From NCBI RefSeq assembly GCF_023343835.1, contig NC_064443.1, positions 17,619,501 through 17,683,500 of the forward strand: DNA of 64,000 nucleotides, given 5' to 3'. This DNA comes from Lagopus muta. Its lineage: Eukaryota; Chordata; Aves; Galliformes; Phasianidae. Position 1 is the stretch's first letter; every line of letters begins with the position of its first letter. The notes beneath the pieces are model-generated. The model did no database searches. It was not told where the DNA came from and saw only the letters and a list, made by a program, of their open reading frames with translations. A program made the position numbers and the translations under genes. This document shows, piece after piece, positions 39,398 through 49,987 of this stretch.

Positions 39398-39708
39398 AAA
39401 GAAAAGAAAAGAAAAGAAAAGAAAAGAAAAGAAAAGAAAAGAAAAGAAAAGAAAAGAAAAGAAAAGAAAAGAAAAGAAAAGAAAAGAAAAGAAAAGAAAA
39501 GAAAAGAAAAGAAAAGAAAAGAAAAGAAAAGAAAAGAAAAGAAAAGAAAAGAAAAGAAAAGAAAAGAAAAGAAAAGAAAAGAAAAGAGAAAAGAAAAGAA
39601 AAGAAAAGAAAAGAAAAGAAAAGAAAAGAAAAGAAAAGAAAAGAAAAGAAAAGAAAAGAAAAGAAAAGAAAAGAAAAGAAAAGAAAAGAAAAAGAAAAGA
39701 AAAGAAAG
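39322..39708 (+). repeat. Polypurine microsatellite (GAAA)16 then (GAAAA)~60
   Basis: The plus strand is purine only for 387 bases. After an AGGAAG-type lead-in, GAAA repeats run from 39332 to 39395 (16 units). GAAAA then repeats 38 times (39396-39585), is broken by a single GA, repeats 20 more times (39588-39687), and finishes with one GAAAAA and two more GAAAA units. Long homopurine mirror-like tracts can form triplex (H-DNA) and are length-unstable. Open frames of 168-201 codons crossing it on both strands (KRKEKK and SFLFF type repeats) are artefacts. Confidence 0.97.
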
Positions 39709-39726
39709 TAGGAAGGGAGGAAGAAA

Positions 39727-39890
39727 CAGACTGGGATATGAGTACCTGGAAAGCATAAATTCCCATTGCAGGTTTATGCCAAGTGTGTGGGCTGGGCTTG
39801 CTTAGGGGAATAGCAATGCACGTGTTCCCAACCAGACATCTCCAAAATTTGCCTTCACATCTTTAAATGTGCTGATTTTCAAACTTTAGG
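39727..39890. other. Short unique stretch after the microsatellite
   Basis: Nothing is recognised. Confidence 0.5.
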
Positions 39891-40100
39891 GAAAGAGATT
39901 TTTAAAAATAAATTAATATCTCCAATTCAGCAAACTCTTCTGTTAAAGTAGAATTATTTATGCCCACCATTTATGCACAGTACCAATGGCAACAATTAAA
40001 AAACAATTAGAAGAAAGTAATCAGTGCAAGAGTGATCTATTCTGTCCGTGGATTAACAATTCCCTTTCCTATTTAGATATGCAGCATTTTTAAACAAATA
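39891..40100. promoter_or_regulatory. Candidate conserved non-coding element
   Basis: ACCAATGGCAACAATTAAAA followed by ACAATTAG (about 39982-40010) combines SOX-like (ACAAT) and homeodomain-like (AATTA) words, and GGATTAACAATTCCC follows at about 40050. The block lies between the microsatellite and unique DNA. The call is motif appearance only. Confidence 0.25.
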
Positions 40101-40967
40101 TTTTGACCCAGTTTTTGCATACTGTTTACGCAACCTCTGATGTTGAACTAAAATGCTTATGTTTGATGTTTGCTGAATGAGGCAACACATTTTCTTTACA
40201 AGATTTATTTAACTTGAGCAAAAATCTCAAAGATCTTCTCTATGCTACTGTAAAACAATTCAGTATAAGATTACTTAGTAGAGACATTGGGAATAGCACC
40301 TTGGATTTACAATTGTAATCAGTGTATTTTTTTTTTTAAATTTATGTCTGGTTACAGTTCTTAGGATCCCCAGCCTAGCTGGGACACCTTCACTATGCTG
40401 GTACAGGAAACATACACGCACTTCGCATCTGCATTTCATTCTTTTCTTCTTTCACAGACACTTCTTCAAAGGCTTCGCAGATCTGCTTTATCTGTGCTTT
40501 CGTACTGCTTTAGCAGTGTGCTGGCTTCTGGTTTAAATTTCACAGTAAGGGCTCAGTGGTTTGTCATAACATATGCAATTAAAAGCAAAAGAAGTCCTTC
40601 CAGCTGAAGAAAGGTGAGATCCCTGCTCAGCACTGTGGGCCATTCAGGTGGTGAAGAACATTAAGTCACTGGTTGCAGAGGAAGGGTGTCCTTTGTCCCA
40701 TAAGCACTGCATCTTTGTTCCATTTCCTGAGGTCATCTTCTGGGTACACACTCTGCACCTCCAAAAAAGATCCAGAGGACATATATCCTCCTGGAGAGCA
40801 GAACCATTCTGTCTGTACTTAGATATCTCACTCTCTTCAGCCACTAAATTGATGTATGCTATGATGAACAGGACTTTTCACAGAGAAAAACAAATCATAG
40901 AATCATACAATGCTCTACAGTGAAGAGATTGTTTGAATACTGCAATATGTATGCACTTCAGAGTCCT

Positions 40968-41017
40968 GAATCTGCAATTCCATTCCAGGAATTGCATTGA
41001 TGGAATCTGCAATTCCA
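40968..41017. repeat. 15 bp direct repeat with interposed inverted copy
   Basis: GAATCTGCAATTCCA occurs at 40968-40982 and again at 41003-41017. Between them GGAATTGCA (40988-40996) is the exact reverse complement of TGCAATTCC, so it could pair with either flanking copy. Slippage or template switching is a likely origin. Confidence 0.8.
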
Positions 41018-42697
41018 CCTCTTTCTTGATTTTGGACTCATTAAAGGTAAGATTGGCATAACTCTACATGTAGAATGGTGATCAGAAGTGAATTGTTCAA
41101 GTTTCACCCATTGCTGATAAGCATGGATCCCTCTTATCATTTACAGCACTGTTCAATTAGAGCTTTGTCGTCATTAGTAGCATGATGTGTAAACTGATGA
41201 AGCCACATAAAGCAGATGGTTAAGACTCTGGACACAAATAAAAGAAAGAATATGTTACACTTCATTTTAAGTGGCAGTTCTGGTGTACTACAACTAAATG
41301 GTAAGGTACTGAATGCAATGTAATGACTAACGTGGCAAATGCACTGCTGTGCAAATAAACTGTTATGAGTTTCACTTCATTTTAATTAGGCACTCAGTTC
41401 ATATCCCTCCAATAGACCAAGCAAATGAAAATATGGCTCTGTATACAGTTTGCACAGTACTTTGTGTACAGTTCAGTTTGTATTTGTAGGATAAGTGCAC
41501 AAACAGTCTGATAATCATAGTACAATTGTCTTGATGATGGTCGTCAGTGAGAAAATTTATATTGTGTTGTTTGATAGAAATAGTTACCAGAATGGAGTAG
41601 ATCACTAAATTGGGGAACTCACACAAGAGAGAGCAACAGATACGTCTATGACCACGTAGAGAGCTTTGGTTGATGCAGACCATGAAGTTGAGTGTCAAAT
41701 TAAAAGTCACAGCCCTTCTGCTCCCCCACAGTGTAAAGGTCAGTATCACATGCAGACTGGCTCTTTTTAGAAATGCACTTCTGTTCCAATTCCAGATACC
41801 TACTATTACCAACTGCACTCTTCTTCCATGGCTACATCTCCACATCTCATGCCTCCATGCACTTTAAGGATGGCATTACAGGCTTTACTACCTCACCTGC
41901 AGCCACACACAGCTCTTTGTAGGCCAAAAGAAAAGTCCTTTGAGGGAATTACACCGGGAATAAGCACAAGCAACAGCTCAGTGTACAAAACTGACCTTTG
42001 CATAACAGGTTATTCACTTTTTAAACAACTCTGCCTAGTAATTTAACCCAACTCTAATTGCAGCCCCAGTCCTAGCTTGTATATTCAAAGTACTGTATGC
42101 AGCAGTGCTGCCTATATATACTGTTTGTGATAGTGGGACCTATCCTCCAGGCAGTGGATCAATATCACAGTTCATTCTACACAGTCTATTGCTTGTACAC
42201 TCAATGGCTACAGCTTTTGGCCTGATCTGATCTCCAATGAATGAGAATGCGAGAGATGCGAAATAAGCTCCATGTACCATTACCAGATAATGCATTTTCA
42301 ATCAGGTTCATGCAGCTACAATATGGTATTTATATCTGGCATACAGGGATTTTGAATGTCTATTGTGAGCACACTGCTTGAAAGCAAAGAACCATGAACA
42401 AAATGACAAGCCTTAGGAACAGCATTGTCTAATGGATGGTCCTCAGCAGAGAGTATGGGAGGTGTCTGTAAGCAACGAGTTCAGAAAATGATCAGGAGGA
42501 CCAACCGCTCATTTTACTACCTCTGTAGTCTCATCTGCTGAAAAAAGACAGTGTTGTTGCACAGACATATGTAATACAGTATCTGTGTGTTTAATATAAA
42601 TACACCTACATATGTGTATGTCTGTATCTATGGCATTTTCGAACCTCCAGGGTACAGCCTGCCATTGGCCTTCATATGGCTATAAATGCATAGACCC
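41018..42697. other. Unique non-coding DNA
   Basis: No gene is recognised. A 148-codon minus frame at 41399-41845 shows no known domain and is overlapped by plus-strand frames. Confidence 0.5.
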
Positions 42698-42721
42698 TCA
42701 ATTGATCACTTGATCAATTGA
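42698..42721. other. Perfect 11 bp inverted repeat with 2-base spacer
   Basis: TCAATTGATCA, spacer CT, then TGATCAATTGA. It is a near-continuous palindrome built from AATTGATC half words, 116 bases to the left of the LTR boundary. It is not part of the LTR. It may be a protein-binding palindrome or a cruciform-prone site. Confidence 0.8.
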
Positions 42722-42833
42722 TATTTTTTATTTTCACATTTTATTTTCATTTTACTCGTAGAAATCCAGAGTACACAGGTGTCTCGCTCCAATTTATAGG
42801 AGGGAGATGAGGTTCTTTAATATCTGTATACCC

Positions 42834-42837
42834 GGTG
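42834..42837. repeat. Target-site duplication, left copy (GGTG)
   Basis: GGTG directly precedes the LTR terminal TG on the plus strand. The same four bases follow the terminal CA at 43837-43840. Short duplications of 4-6 bases are expected from retroviral integrase. Confidence 0.65.
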
Positions 42838-42877
42838 TGAGATTAAGAAACAACGGTTCATATGTTGTTGCATCCAG

Positions 42878-42883
42878 TTTATT
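42878..42883 (-). terminator. LTR polyadenylation signal AATAAA
   Basis: Canonical AATAAA on the minus strand (TTTATT on plus), about 40 bases from the LTR 3' end. Cleavage 15-25 bases downstream would mark the R/U5 border. Confidence 0.6.
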
Positions 42884-43035
42884 ACTAAGACCTAATCAGG
42901 GAGACAGGGAAGGGAAGGAGTGCGATAGAAAAGGTGGAAAAGAAGCAGGAGTTGCGTAAAGCGGGGATAGTCACCAGCAGGATCCAGCAGCGGTCCCGTT
43001 GCACGGTGTTTGAAGGTCCCAGGCAGAACGCAGCA

Positions 43036-43289
43036 GAAGACGGGGAGCAGCAGCGTGGCCGGCCTTGGGCAGCAGGCAGGTAGACGAAGAAGTCGAGAAG
43101 CCAAGTCTTGAAGCAGCAACAGCGGTCAGGCAGCAGGCTCAGGAGAGTTCAGCAGCATGCAGGAAGACGGGGAGCAGCAGCGTGGCCGGCCTTGGGCAGC
43201 AGGCAGGTAGACGAAGAAGTCGAGAAGCCAAGTCTTGAAGCAGCAACAGCGGTCAGGCAGCAGGCTCAGGAGAGTTCAGCAGCATGCAG
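43036..43289 (-). repeat. Perfect 127 bp tandem duplication inside the LTR
   Basis: Unit 1 is 43036-43162 and unit 2 is 43163-43289. Both open GAAGACGGGGAGCAGCAGCG and close TTCAGCAGCATGCAG. I see no difference between the two copies over the full length, whereas the rest of the LTR is not duplicated. This implies a recent duplication, recent homogenisation, or an assembly duplication. Confidence 0.92.
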
Positions 43290-43301
43290 GAGTCACCTCA
43301 C

Positions 43302-43480
43302 GAGGAATCTGATCGTCAGGAATCCCTCTTCTTCTTCAGGAGGAATCTCTTGTCAGAAAAACCTTGCGTTCGTCATGAGGAATCTGTTGTCAGAAACCTC
43401 CCGTTCTTTATGAGGAATCTGTTGTCAGAAACCTTCCGTTCTTCATGAGGAATCTGTTGTCAGAAAACCTATCCTCATGG
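43302..43480 (-). repeat. Tandem array of five ~35-38 bp units in the LTR
   Basis: Units start at 43302, 43340, 43377, 43412 and 43447 (periods 38, 37, 35 and 35). Each begins GAGGAATCT on the plus strand and contains TTGTCAGAAA or a close variant followed by a CCGTTCTTCAT-like end. The three central units are the most alike and the outer ones have diverged, the usual pattern of an array growing from its centre. It lies just downstream of the putative TATA, so in the predicted 5' part of R. Confidence 0.9.
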
Positions 43481-43490
43481 TTTTCAGTTC

Positions 43491-43502
43491 CTCTTTTATC
43501 CT
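43491..43502 (-). promoter_or_regulatory. LTR TATA-like promoter element
   Basis: GGATAAAAGAGG on the minus strand, within the TG...CA-bounded LTR and on the side expected for U3. Transcription would start about 25-30 bases downstream, near 43465, inside the last unit of the 35 bp array. Confidence 0.5.
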
Positions 43503-43671
43503 CCTTGTTCTCCTGCCTACGTGACAAGGATGGGCCTCGAGCAAGAGTCATTGAGTACCTCCTGAGATGGCCATCATCCGGAGATAAGCCCACACAAAGG
43601 AGCGCTTCACAGCTATTCAGCTGCAGTTCATCTCGCTCTCGTCGCCCCTGGCCTTGTCCATCAGCGTTCCC

Positions 43672-43788
43672 CCAGACAAAGGATCTCACAACCTTTGCCC
43701 AGGACTTGCCTGAACTTGTTCATCTGTGTCCTTCAAACAAAGGATTTCACAATCCTTGCTCCGGACTTGAACAAGTCCATCTGTGTCC
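43672..43788 (-). repeat. Imperfect ~58 bp duplication in LTR U3
   Basis: Two units, 43672-43731 and 43732-43788, share ACAAAGGAT, TCACAA, TTGC, GGACTTG and CATCTGTGTCC in the same order with about ten differences. Duplicated U3 segments upstream of the TATA box are a common form of retroviral enhancer. Confidence 0.85.
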
Positions 43789-43836
43789 CCAGCAAGCTTT
43801 GAGACACAGAAGTTAACAGTATAGTCTCTTACAACA

Positions 43837-43840
43837 GGTG
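43837..43840. repeat. Target-site duplication, right copy (GGTG)
   Basis: GGTG directly follows ...TTACAACA, the plus-strand end of the LTR, and matches the left copy at 42834-42837. Confidence 0.65.
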
Positions 43841-46800
43841 ACTTGAATCTCCTCAGTTCATCAGAACTCACCGAACCTGTGGGCTGAAACCACTGGTATT
43901 TATTTAAGCAAGTGCAGCTGTTTCTTGGGTTAACTAGGTAAAGGAGCAGGAAGGGGATGTGCCCAGGAGCTGGGAAGTACTTGGATGAAAGGTAGGCAGT
44001 GATTTTTATGACTATTTTGTGTACTATGATTATTGGAGACTGAGAGATGGTGCCTGGCTGGGGAAATAGGTGCTTAAGGTCCAACCATGTTATAGAAGGA
44101 GGAGGAAGATGTGGAAGTGATGTTACTTGGTTTGCTTTTTGCTGCAGTCAAGAAAGCCTGAAGGAATGATTTGGACAAAGAGGCTGCACCAAGCTTTGCC
44201 AGCTTCTTTTTCTTCTCTTAGAAACTAATCTGACAAGATGTGATCTCTGAGTAACCCACATACCTTGTCTTTTCAGTGGGGGGCCACTGATGTCAGTGAA
44301 ATAATTCTCCATTTATGATAAAGAGGAAAAAAACTTCTAGTTGTGTTCAAGCTATCAAGTTCTTGGAAGCTGTAGAGAAGGCTTGATTGAAGGGCTTGTT
44401 ATATATTCTACACAAAGCAAATGCTTTTCGTCTGTTTGCATTATATGCAGACAGTATTATGATGTCTAAGTGATGCTAATAAAATTCTGTATTCTTAATC
44501 TTCAAACGTTTCAATTCAGTTGACCAGTTCACTTTAAATAGGATCACCAGTATATTTTTTCTGATGTGCCATGATTGGTTGATTTCCCCGTGGCAATATT
44601 AAATCATAGTTGTGAAATGGAGTTCAAAATCCCCTGTAGTAAATGTACAGTGTTATTTTGACTTTATGAATGGGGTCAAAATAGGACGAATTATGCCTAC
44701 AAATAACGTTTCTTTTGAGCCTGAAGTGTAGCTGCATAAACTCCAAAGATCAGGAAATAACTGTTCCAGCTGCTACTACTATGAGTCTAATCTATTTAGT
44801 GATGAGCCTGATATCAAAGAAGTATTCTTTCAGGATACACGTGCTCATTGTATGCTGCTGCCTTACTGACTTCCCCAGAATGGAGGGGGTGAAAGAGAAG
44901 AAATGGGAGCAGTTATCTTTTTCAGCCCATTCTGTTGAAGGCTCTTATCACCTATGTCAGCTCTCTGAACGAGTTATGGCCAACGTAGCAGCAGCTTTTC
45001 TATTGACATTCTCCTGCAACTTCCTCAGTTACTGTAATCCCTAAAAGCCATCCAGCAGTCGCTGTTACTTTCATCCTTGCAGCTAAGAGCCTCTGACACA
45101 GAAAGCTCCAGTCTGGCTGCTTTTTCTTCCTGCTTGCTGCAGGCTGTCGCAGCCCAGGCCCTGTCCTTTCTGTGAGGTTGTGGGCTCCCTTAGCACAGTT
45201 TTGTCATAAGAACATCCTGGAAGATTCTTCAGAGTTCTCACAGGCCGGGGAAACCTCCCCTGCTGTTAAGGGGAGGACTGCACTACAAACGCTTCTTTTG
45301 GTAGCTTGCCTGTATTCACAAGCCTTGCAGGGCTGGAGGTACCCATAAATGGAAGGTTTTCTACAATAAATACACCTATCTGTGCTTCTGAGAAGCCGAG
45401 AATGGGATGGAAGGAAAATATAACACGTACGTGGGTCAGTATGTTTGCTTTGTAACCTGTAATGTGGCGCTTTGTGCGATGTGAGCACTTCCAAATGGGT
45501 TGCAAATCACATCCTATCTGGTCTGCCAATTACCTGCGAAGTCTTAACGCTCTTAACCTGTTCTTAGCTCACTTGACCAGGTGACAGCTATTCAAGTCCT
45601 TTCTAAGGCTAATTGGGGAAGCAGTCGTTGACATCTCTTTGCTTCATCCCAGTTGTCACCTTCTTCGGGCATGCTGGAGACCTTTAAAACTTCACTTGCT
45701 CACTCTTGCAGTTAGTGAGCTCTGCAGCTGTGAACGCTCCCTTGGCACCCAGCTCCAGCCTCTGGGCTTCAGTCGTTGAGTATCCCAGAAATGGGAACGA
45801 GTTGTAGGAATTGGATGTCCAGTGAGAAGTCAAGATCGCTTCTCGCAGCTTAGTGAAAAGAATTAACGCATTGGTCAAGGCAAATCGAAGACCCAAGAAG
45901 CAGAACAAGAGAATTTAGATCAGCTCTGACTGGTAATGTAAAAGCTGTCTCCTTGGTCAATCCGTTGTCCAGAACTCGAGATACTTAACCTTCTCGAGGC
46001 AAGATGCTATAGATCTCACTTTGCTGTCCTCTTAAAGTTTCCCTTCTGTACCTGTGCTCCCATCAGTTTTCAGGTACGTCTTTATAAAGACCTTGATACA
46101 GACTTGCTTCGAAGCAGCAGGTAAGCAGCACTTGAGTGCCAAGGAAACTGCTGCTATATTAATCGGCATTGATCAGTGAAGTGTCTGCTAATATTGCTGG
46201 AGGAATGGGGGTGGCTTGAGAATTTTGAGCCTGTCAACATAATTTGATAAGAATTAAAACTGAGAAACAAATTTGGTCTTGTAACAGCTTTATGGACTTT
46301 GGGATATCTGTGCTGCTTAGTATTAGCAAGAAGCTTCTTTTGTAATCTAGTCCTCATAGTTTTCAGCTGATAAAGCCAAAACAGAGCCCTTTTATCACAG
46401 TAGGAAACTTCCCTCTCCCCTCAGATTTTGAGCAATAACAATTCTGTGGGGTAATAATTATTCCGGATGCACTGTACCATGTAAATTAATCTGTTGCTTT
46501 GGTAGTACTACTCCAAAAGCAACGCTGATGGTGTATGCTCAGAATGAGCAAATTAATTAGCCAAACTGTGAAATCAAATAAATCTCACAGCGGTGACCTC
46601 TATGTCACTGAATAAAGGAAGACATTAAGTTGATGTGTAGTTGCTTTAGCTGAAGTGAAACCAGAACTTGAAAGGGCTAAATGTTCTCATTATTCTGAGT
46701 TAAAATAGACGTTTGGGCTGGCAGTACGTTGCTGGCAAGGACAGATTGATATTTGATGTCCATTTAGCTTTTCCTTCTGCATCTGCTAAGAACAGACATA

Positions 46801-49590
46801 TAAAGCAATTGTCACAAACCAGACTGTTTCATGGGAAAGCTGCATCCAGGATAAAATCAAAACCTATGGATTTCCTATTGATGTCATTGTGCTGTATGAT
46901 CTCTGCCATGGACAGAAGCTCAGTGGAGCTAGCGCCTAATTTGGTGTTCCATATCTCCTGGTGTCTCAGCTGCTGAACTTGAAAATACCCTTCAGAGCTG
47001 ATGCCTTCATTTTGTCCTCCCTCGGGGTGAATTTCCGGAAGCTCTGAGGAGCATTCATGGCTTTGGATAACAGCCGTACTTCTGCCTCTCTTCTCTCTCC
47101 ACTGAGCCAAAAAAAAAAAGCAAAGTCTGATATTTGCAGCTTTTTTACACAGTAAAAGAAGGAAATGTGTGATGATATCATGGTTATGCAGCAGTGTGTG
47201 GTCTGCCACAGCGTTATCAGTATCTGCTGAAGGGACAGGATCTTGGTGACGTTTGGCAGGAAAATAATTATCTCAGTCTTGTGGGTCATTTCTGGTGGCA
47301 TCTATCAGAATTACTGCAAGACGAATGAAGGAAGAAATAATGCTGCCTTTACTGAATTTATCTAGAAAAGGTCAGAGTGATATGTGGAAAAGTTCATTAG
47401 GTTATTCTCTCCAGAATTTGATGTTCAACAATCAATAAGTATGTAAGATTTACTGCAGGAGATGTATGTAATAGGGGAAGGGCTTTTGTATGAGTGATGA
47501 GTCGGTAATGGGAGGATTCTGGGTAATCTACACCGTATTAAGATTTTTTCAAACTATAATCAGCAAAATGAGAAGAAGAGGTTTCATTCAGTTATGGATG
47601 TGCTGGTTCTGTGGGGGTAGAAATCAGTAGAAATCCCTGTATAGTCAATAAGAAAGAAAAAAAAATATATATATATATAACCCTGATGTTTACGAGATAG
47701 GTGTGTACCATATGAGAGCTGCACCACTCCTATCTAGAGTGCTCAGCATTAACTCCTCAGATCAGTGACAAATCCAACTCCACTGTGTTGCTATCTTAAT
47801 ATTGGTAGTGGATGCAGTTGTTGGTTAATTCAGTCTGCCATGTAAAACATAGGAATAAATGCAAAGTCTTCTTGTCTGAGGTGAGATGTGAAACCTTTGT
47901 TCTGTATACTCACAGATGAGCAGGAAGGTGATTCCAAAGAAAATATCAAAAGATAGTAGCCTATAAAAGTTCTTACCAATGATAGAGTGTTTTCCTGGAT
48001 ATATTTCATTTTGCAATGAGTGATTAATGGGAATGTACTCAAAGTATTTTAAGAATTCTGAGTCTTTCCAAAGTGAAAGCCCCAATGACTGTGGTTGTGG
48101 GTTCCTGCTGTGCCCTAGATAGATCTGTGCTAGGTGGAATCCAGGGCAGAATTCGGGTAAAATGCAAAGACAAAGACCAATAGAGAACCCAGTGGGAGAT
48201 GAGCGTTTAATTCTCCATGTCCCATTAATTTGGTAGTATGGACTTCTTCAGCTCCGAGGGTTTTGCCATTAAAGGAACAATATTCCTTTTTAAGAAGCCT
48301 GTTGGAGATAATTTTCCGTCAGAGAATTAATTTGCAGAATGCTCCCTCTAGAACATAGCAAACCACCTTGTGAAACTGTGCTGAATCGCCTTTCTTCAGC
48401 CCCTCTGTCCTCTTCACATCCTTGGCCATGTGCAGACTGGGCTGGTTCTTTTTTTTGCACATTCATTCATTTTGCTGTCTCTCATCACCTCCCCAGTGAG
48501 CTCTGGCGTACCTACAGTGTTCCCAAGGGGATCTGTGGGCTCATTTGTAAGAGCCATAAGGAATTTCAGAGGTAATTCCAAAGTCCTGTTTGGGAGCTGT
48601 GAGAACATAACGTTCTTTAGCTGAAGGGAAATCTGATAATAGTACAAATATCTCCCATACAATAATTCCTTGATTCAAGCAAACTTGCAGTGGTTTCCTG
48701 CAGTTGTTTCACTTTGCAGTTCCCATTACAAACCGCTTTCCCAAAACTGGGTTGGAAATGTGTCTAAAAGACTATCTTTAAAAGATGAAATCTTTCAGAT
48801 TTTCCATTCAGATAAAGCTTGTAGGACATTATTACAACTAATCAATGATATCTCAGTGAAATACACATTATTCAACTTTTTCTTTGGCCATACTCATATA
48901 ATTTTGCTGAAAGATTCCTTACGTCAATATAACTGAAGGGAAAACCAAGCTCTTAAGAGTTTGTCTGAAATTCAAATAGCAGATAGTGTGGGATAAACTG
49001 TTAGGAAACTTGCACTGAAATTACGATGTGGGGGAAAAAAAATCTGAAAGAAGTCTTCAAAAATTCTGTTTAAATTGCTTTATCTCAGTTATACCAAAAT
49101 CACATCATTTTGAAGTAATTGAGATTTTTTGAGTATTATGTTGCTAAATTTTAGTCTGCATACTTTATGAATTATGGAATATTATGCATACTAATGCATT
49201 ATTCAAACAATATATTTTAATATAAATGAGTCTGAATAAATCAAAACAAAATATTTTTATTTCATGCTAAAGATGTGTTTTGACACTGCCAAAACAAATC
49301 CAGAAATGGTTTTCTTGCTGGAAAGCCTTCTTTAAAACTCTCCCCTGCAACTGCTGCTTAACTGCGTATTTCAACCCATGTGCAATTCTTCAAAAACCTG
49401 TAGGCCTATTGTAATTTTAATGTTTCCTATTCAGAGCTAAAACATACTTCAAGTGCCGCTCTCAGATTAGATAAATATACTATTGTTTACAGTTATGATA
49501 ACCTTAAGATCCCAAAAATGTCTTAATCTAATTACATGCTTTTATTTGCTGTTAGTAAAAACAGAAGAATAACAACCCAACTCATTTCAT
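43841..49590. other. Unique non-coding DNA
   Basis: No gene is recognised. Two minus-strand frames at 46829-47209 (126 codons) and 46966-47301 (111 codons) overlap in different phases; neither shows a family I know. A short (AT)n run is at 47665-47679. The segment 45.4-46.05 kb has somewhat more CpG than its neighbours without matching a repeat I can name. Confidence 0.5.
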
Positions 49591-49800
49591 CCCTACTGTG
49601 ATTTCCTCTGGGCTAATTAAAGTGTACTCGACTGATATCTTAACTGTGCAGCTATAGGCAATCAAAATATTTAAAGGGACAAGCATAGTGTGAGTGCTGT
49701 GCTACCCCTAATGAGCAGTGCTGTTAAACAGGTTGGAGGGTGCATTTATGGGCACTAATGAGCTCCATGGTTACATCACAGGTTCAGGTCACCGCGTGCT
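49590..49800. promoter_or_regulatory. Candidate conserved non-coding element
   Basis: GGGCTAATTAAAGTG, AATCAAAATATTTAAAGG, CCCCTAATGAGC and GGCACTAATGAGCTCC occur within about 150 bases. Repeated TAAT(G/T) cores with low divergence-like character suggest regulatory DNA. Appearance only. Confidence 0.25.
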
Positions 49801-49941
49801 GGTTGGGTTGGTACCAAGGGTGACCTTCTTGCTCTAAACACTTGCAGAACTCTTAGCGAGGCCTCCCATGCCTCCTCCTGCATCCTCTTTTTTTCCACTA
49901 CTGGTACCACAAACTCTTCTTGAAACTATTTCATAGCTGTG

Positions 49942-49943
<2 letters not shown>

Positions 49944-49983
<40 letters not shown>
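49944..49983 (+). repeat. (T)40 homopolymer tract
   Basis: Forty consecutive T residues after AGCTGTGGG, followed by AAATAAATAAAACAAACAACAGGG. On the minus strand it reads as an A tract preceded by T-rich sequence. It could be a simple tract or a retrocopy tail. Confidence 0.9.

Positions 49984-49987
<4 letters not shown>

Larger units (their letters stand above)
42838..43836 (-). mobile_element. Solo LTR of an endogenous retrovirus
   Basis: A 999 bp element in minus orientation begins TGTTGTAAGAG and ends CTTAATCTCA, so it has the canonical TG...CA ends, and GGTG flanks it on both sides. On the minus strand a TATA-like GGATAAAAGAGG lies at about 43491-43502 and AATAAA at 42878-42883. No viral internal sequence flanks it, so it is a solo LTR left by recombination between two LTRs. 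It is clearly more CpG-rich than its surroundings and holds three tandem repeat systems, annotated separately. Distance from TATA to AATAAA implies a U3 of about 370 bases, an unusually long R of about 600, and a U5 of a few tens of bases. Frames inside (up to 132 codons) are not viral genes. I do not assign a family name. Confidence 0.85.

Noticed and set aside
39161..39805. Three long open frames (168-201 codons) on both strands
   Set aside because: They are translations of the GAAA/GAAAA microsatellite, which contains no stop codon in several frames. The products are pure low-complexity repeats.
40889..40915. AATCATAGAATCATACAATG resembling a reversed CR1 terminus
   Set aside because: The resemblance stops after about 20 bases, with no CR1 body following.
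42892..44084. Several open frames of 75-132 codons in and around the solo LTR
   Set aside because: They fall in LTR U3/R repeats on both strands and do not correspond to viral genes, which are absent from a solo LTR.
46829..47301. Overlapping 126- and 111-codon minus-strand frames
   Set aside because: Different phases of the same DNA, no recognisable domain, and an A/T-rich slippery stretch inside. Not enough for a gene call.
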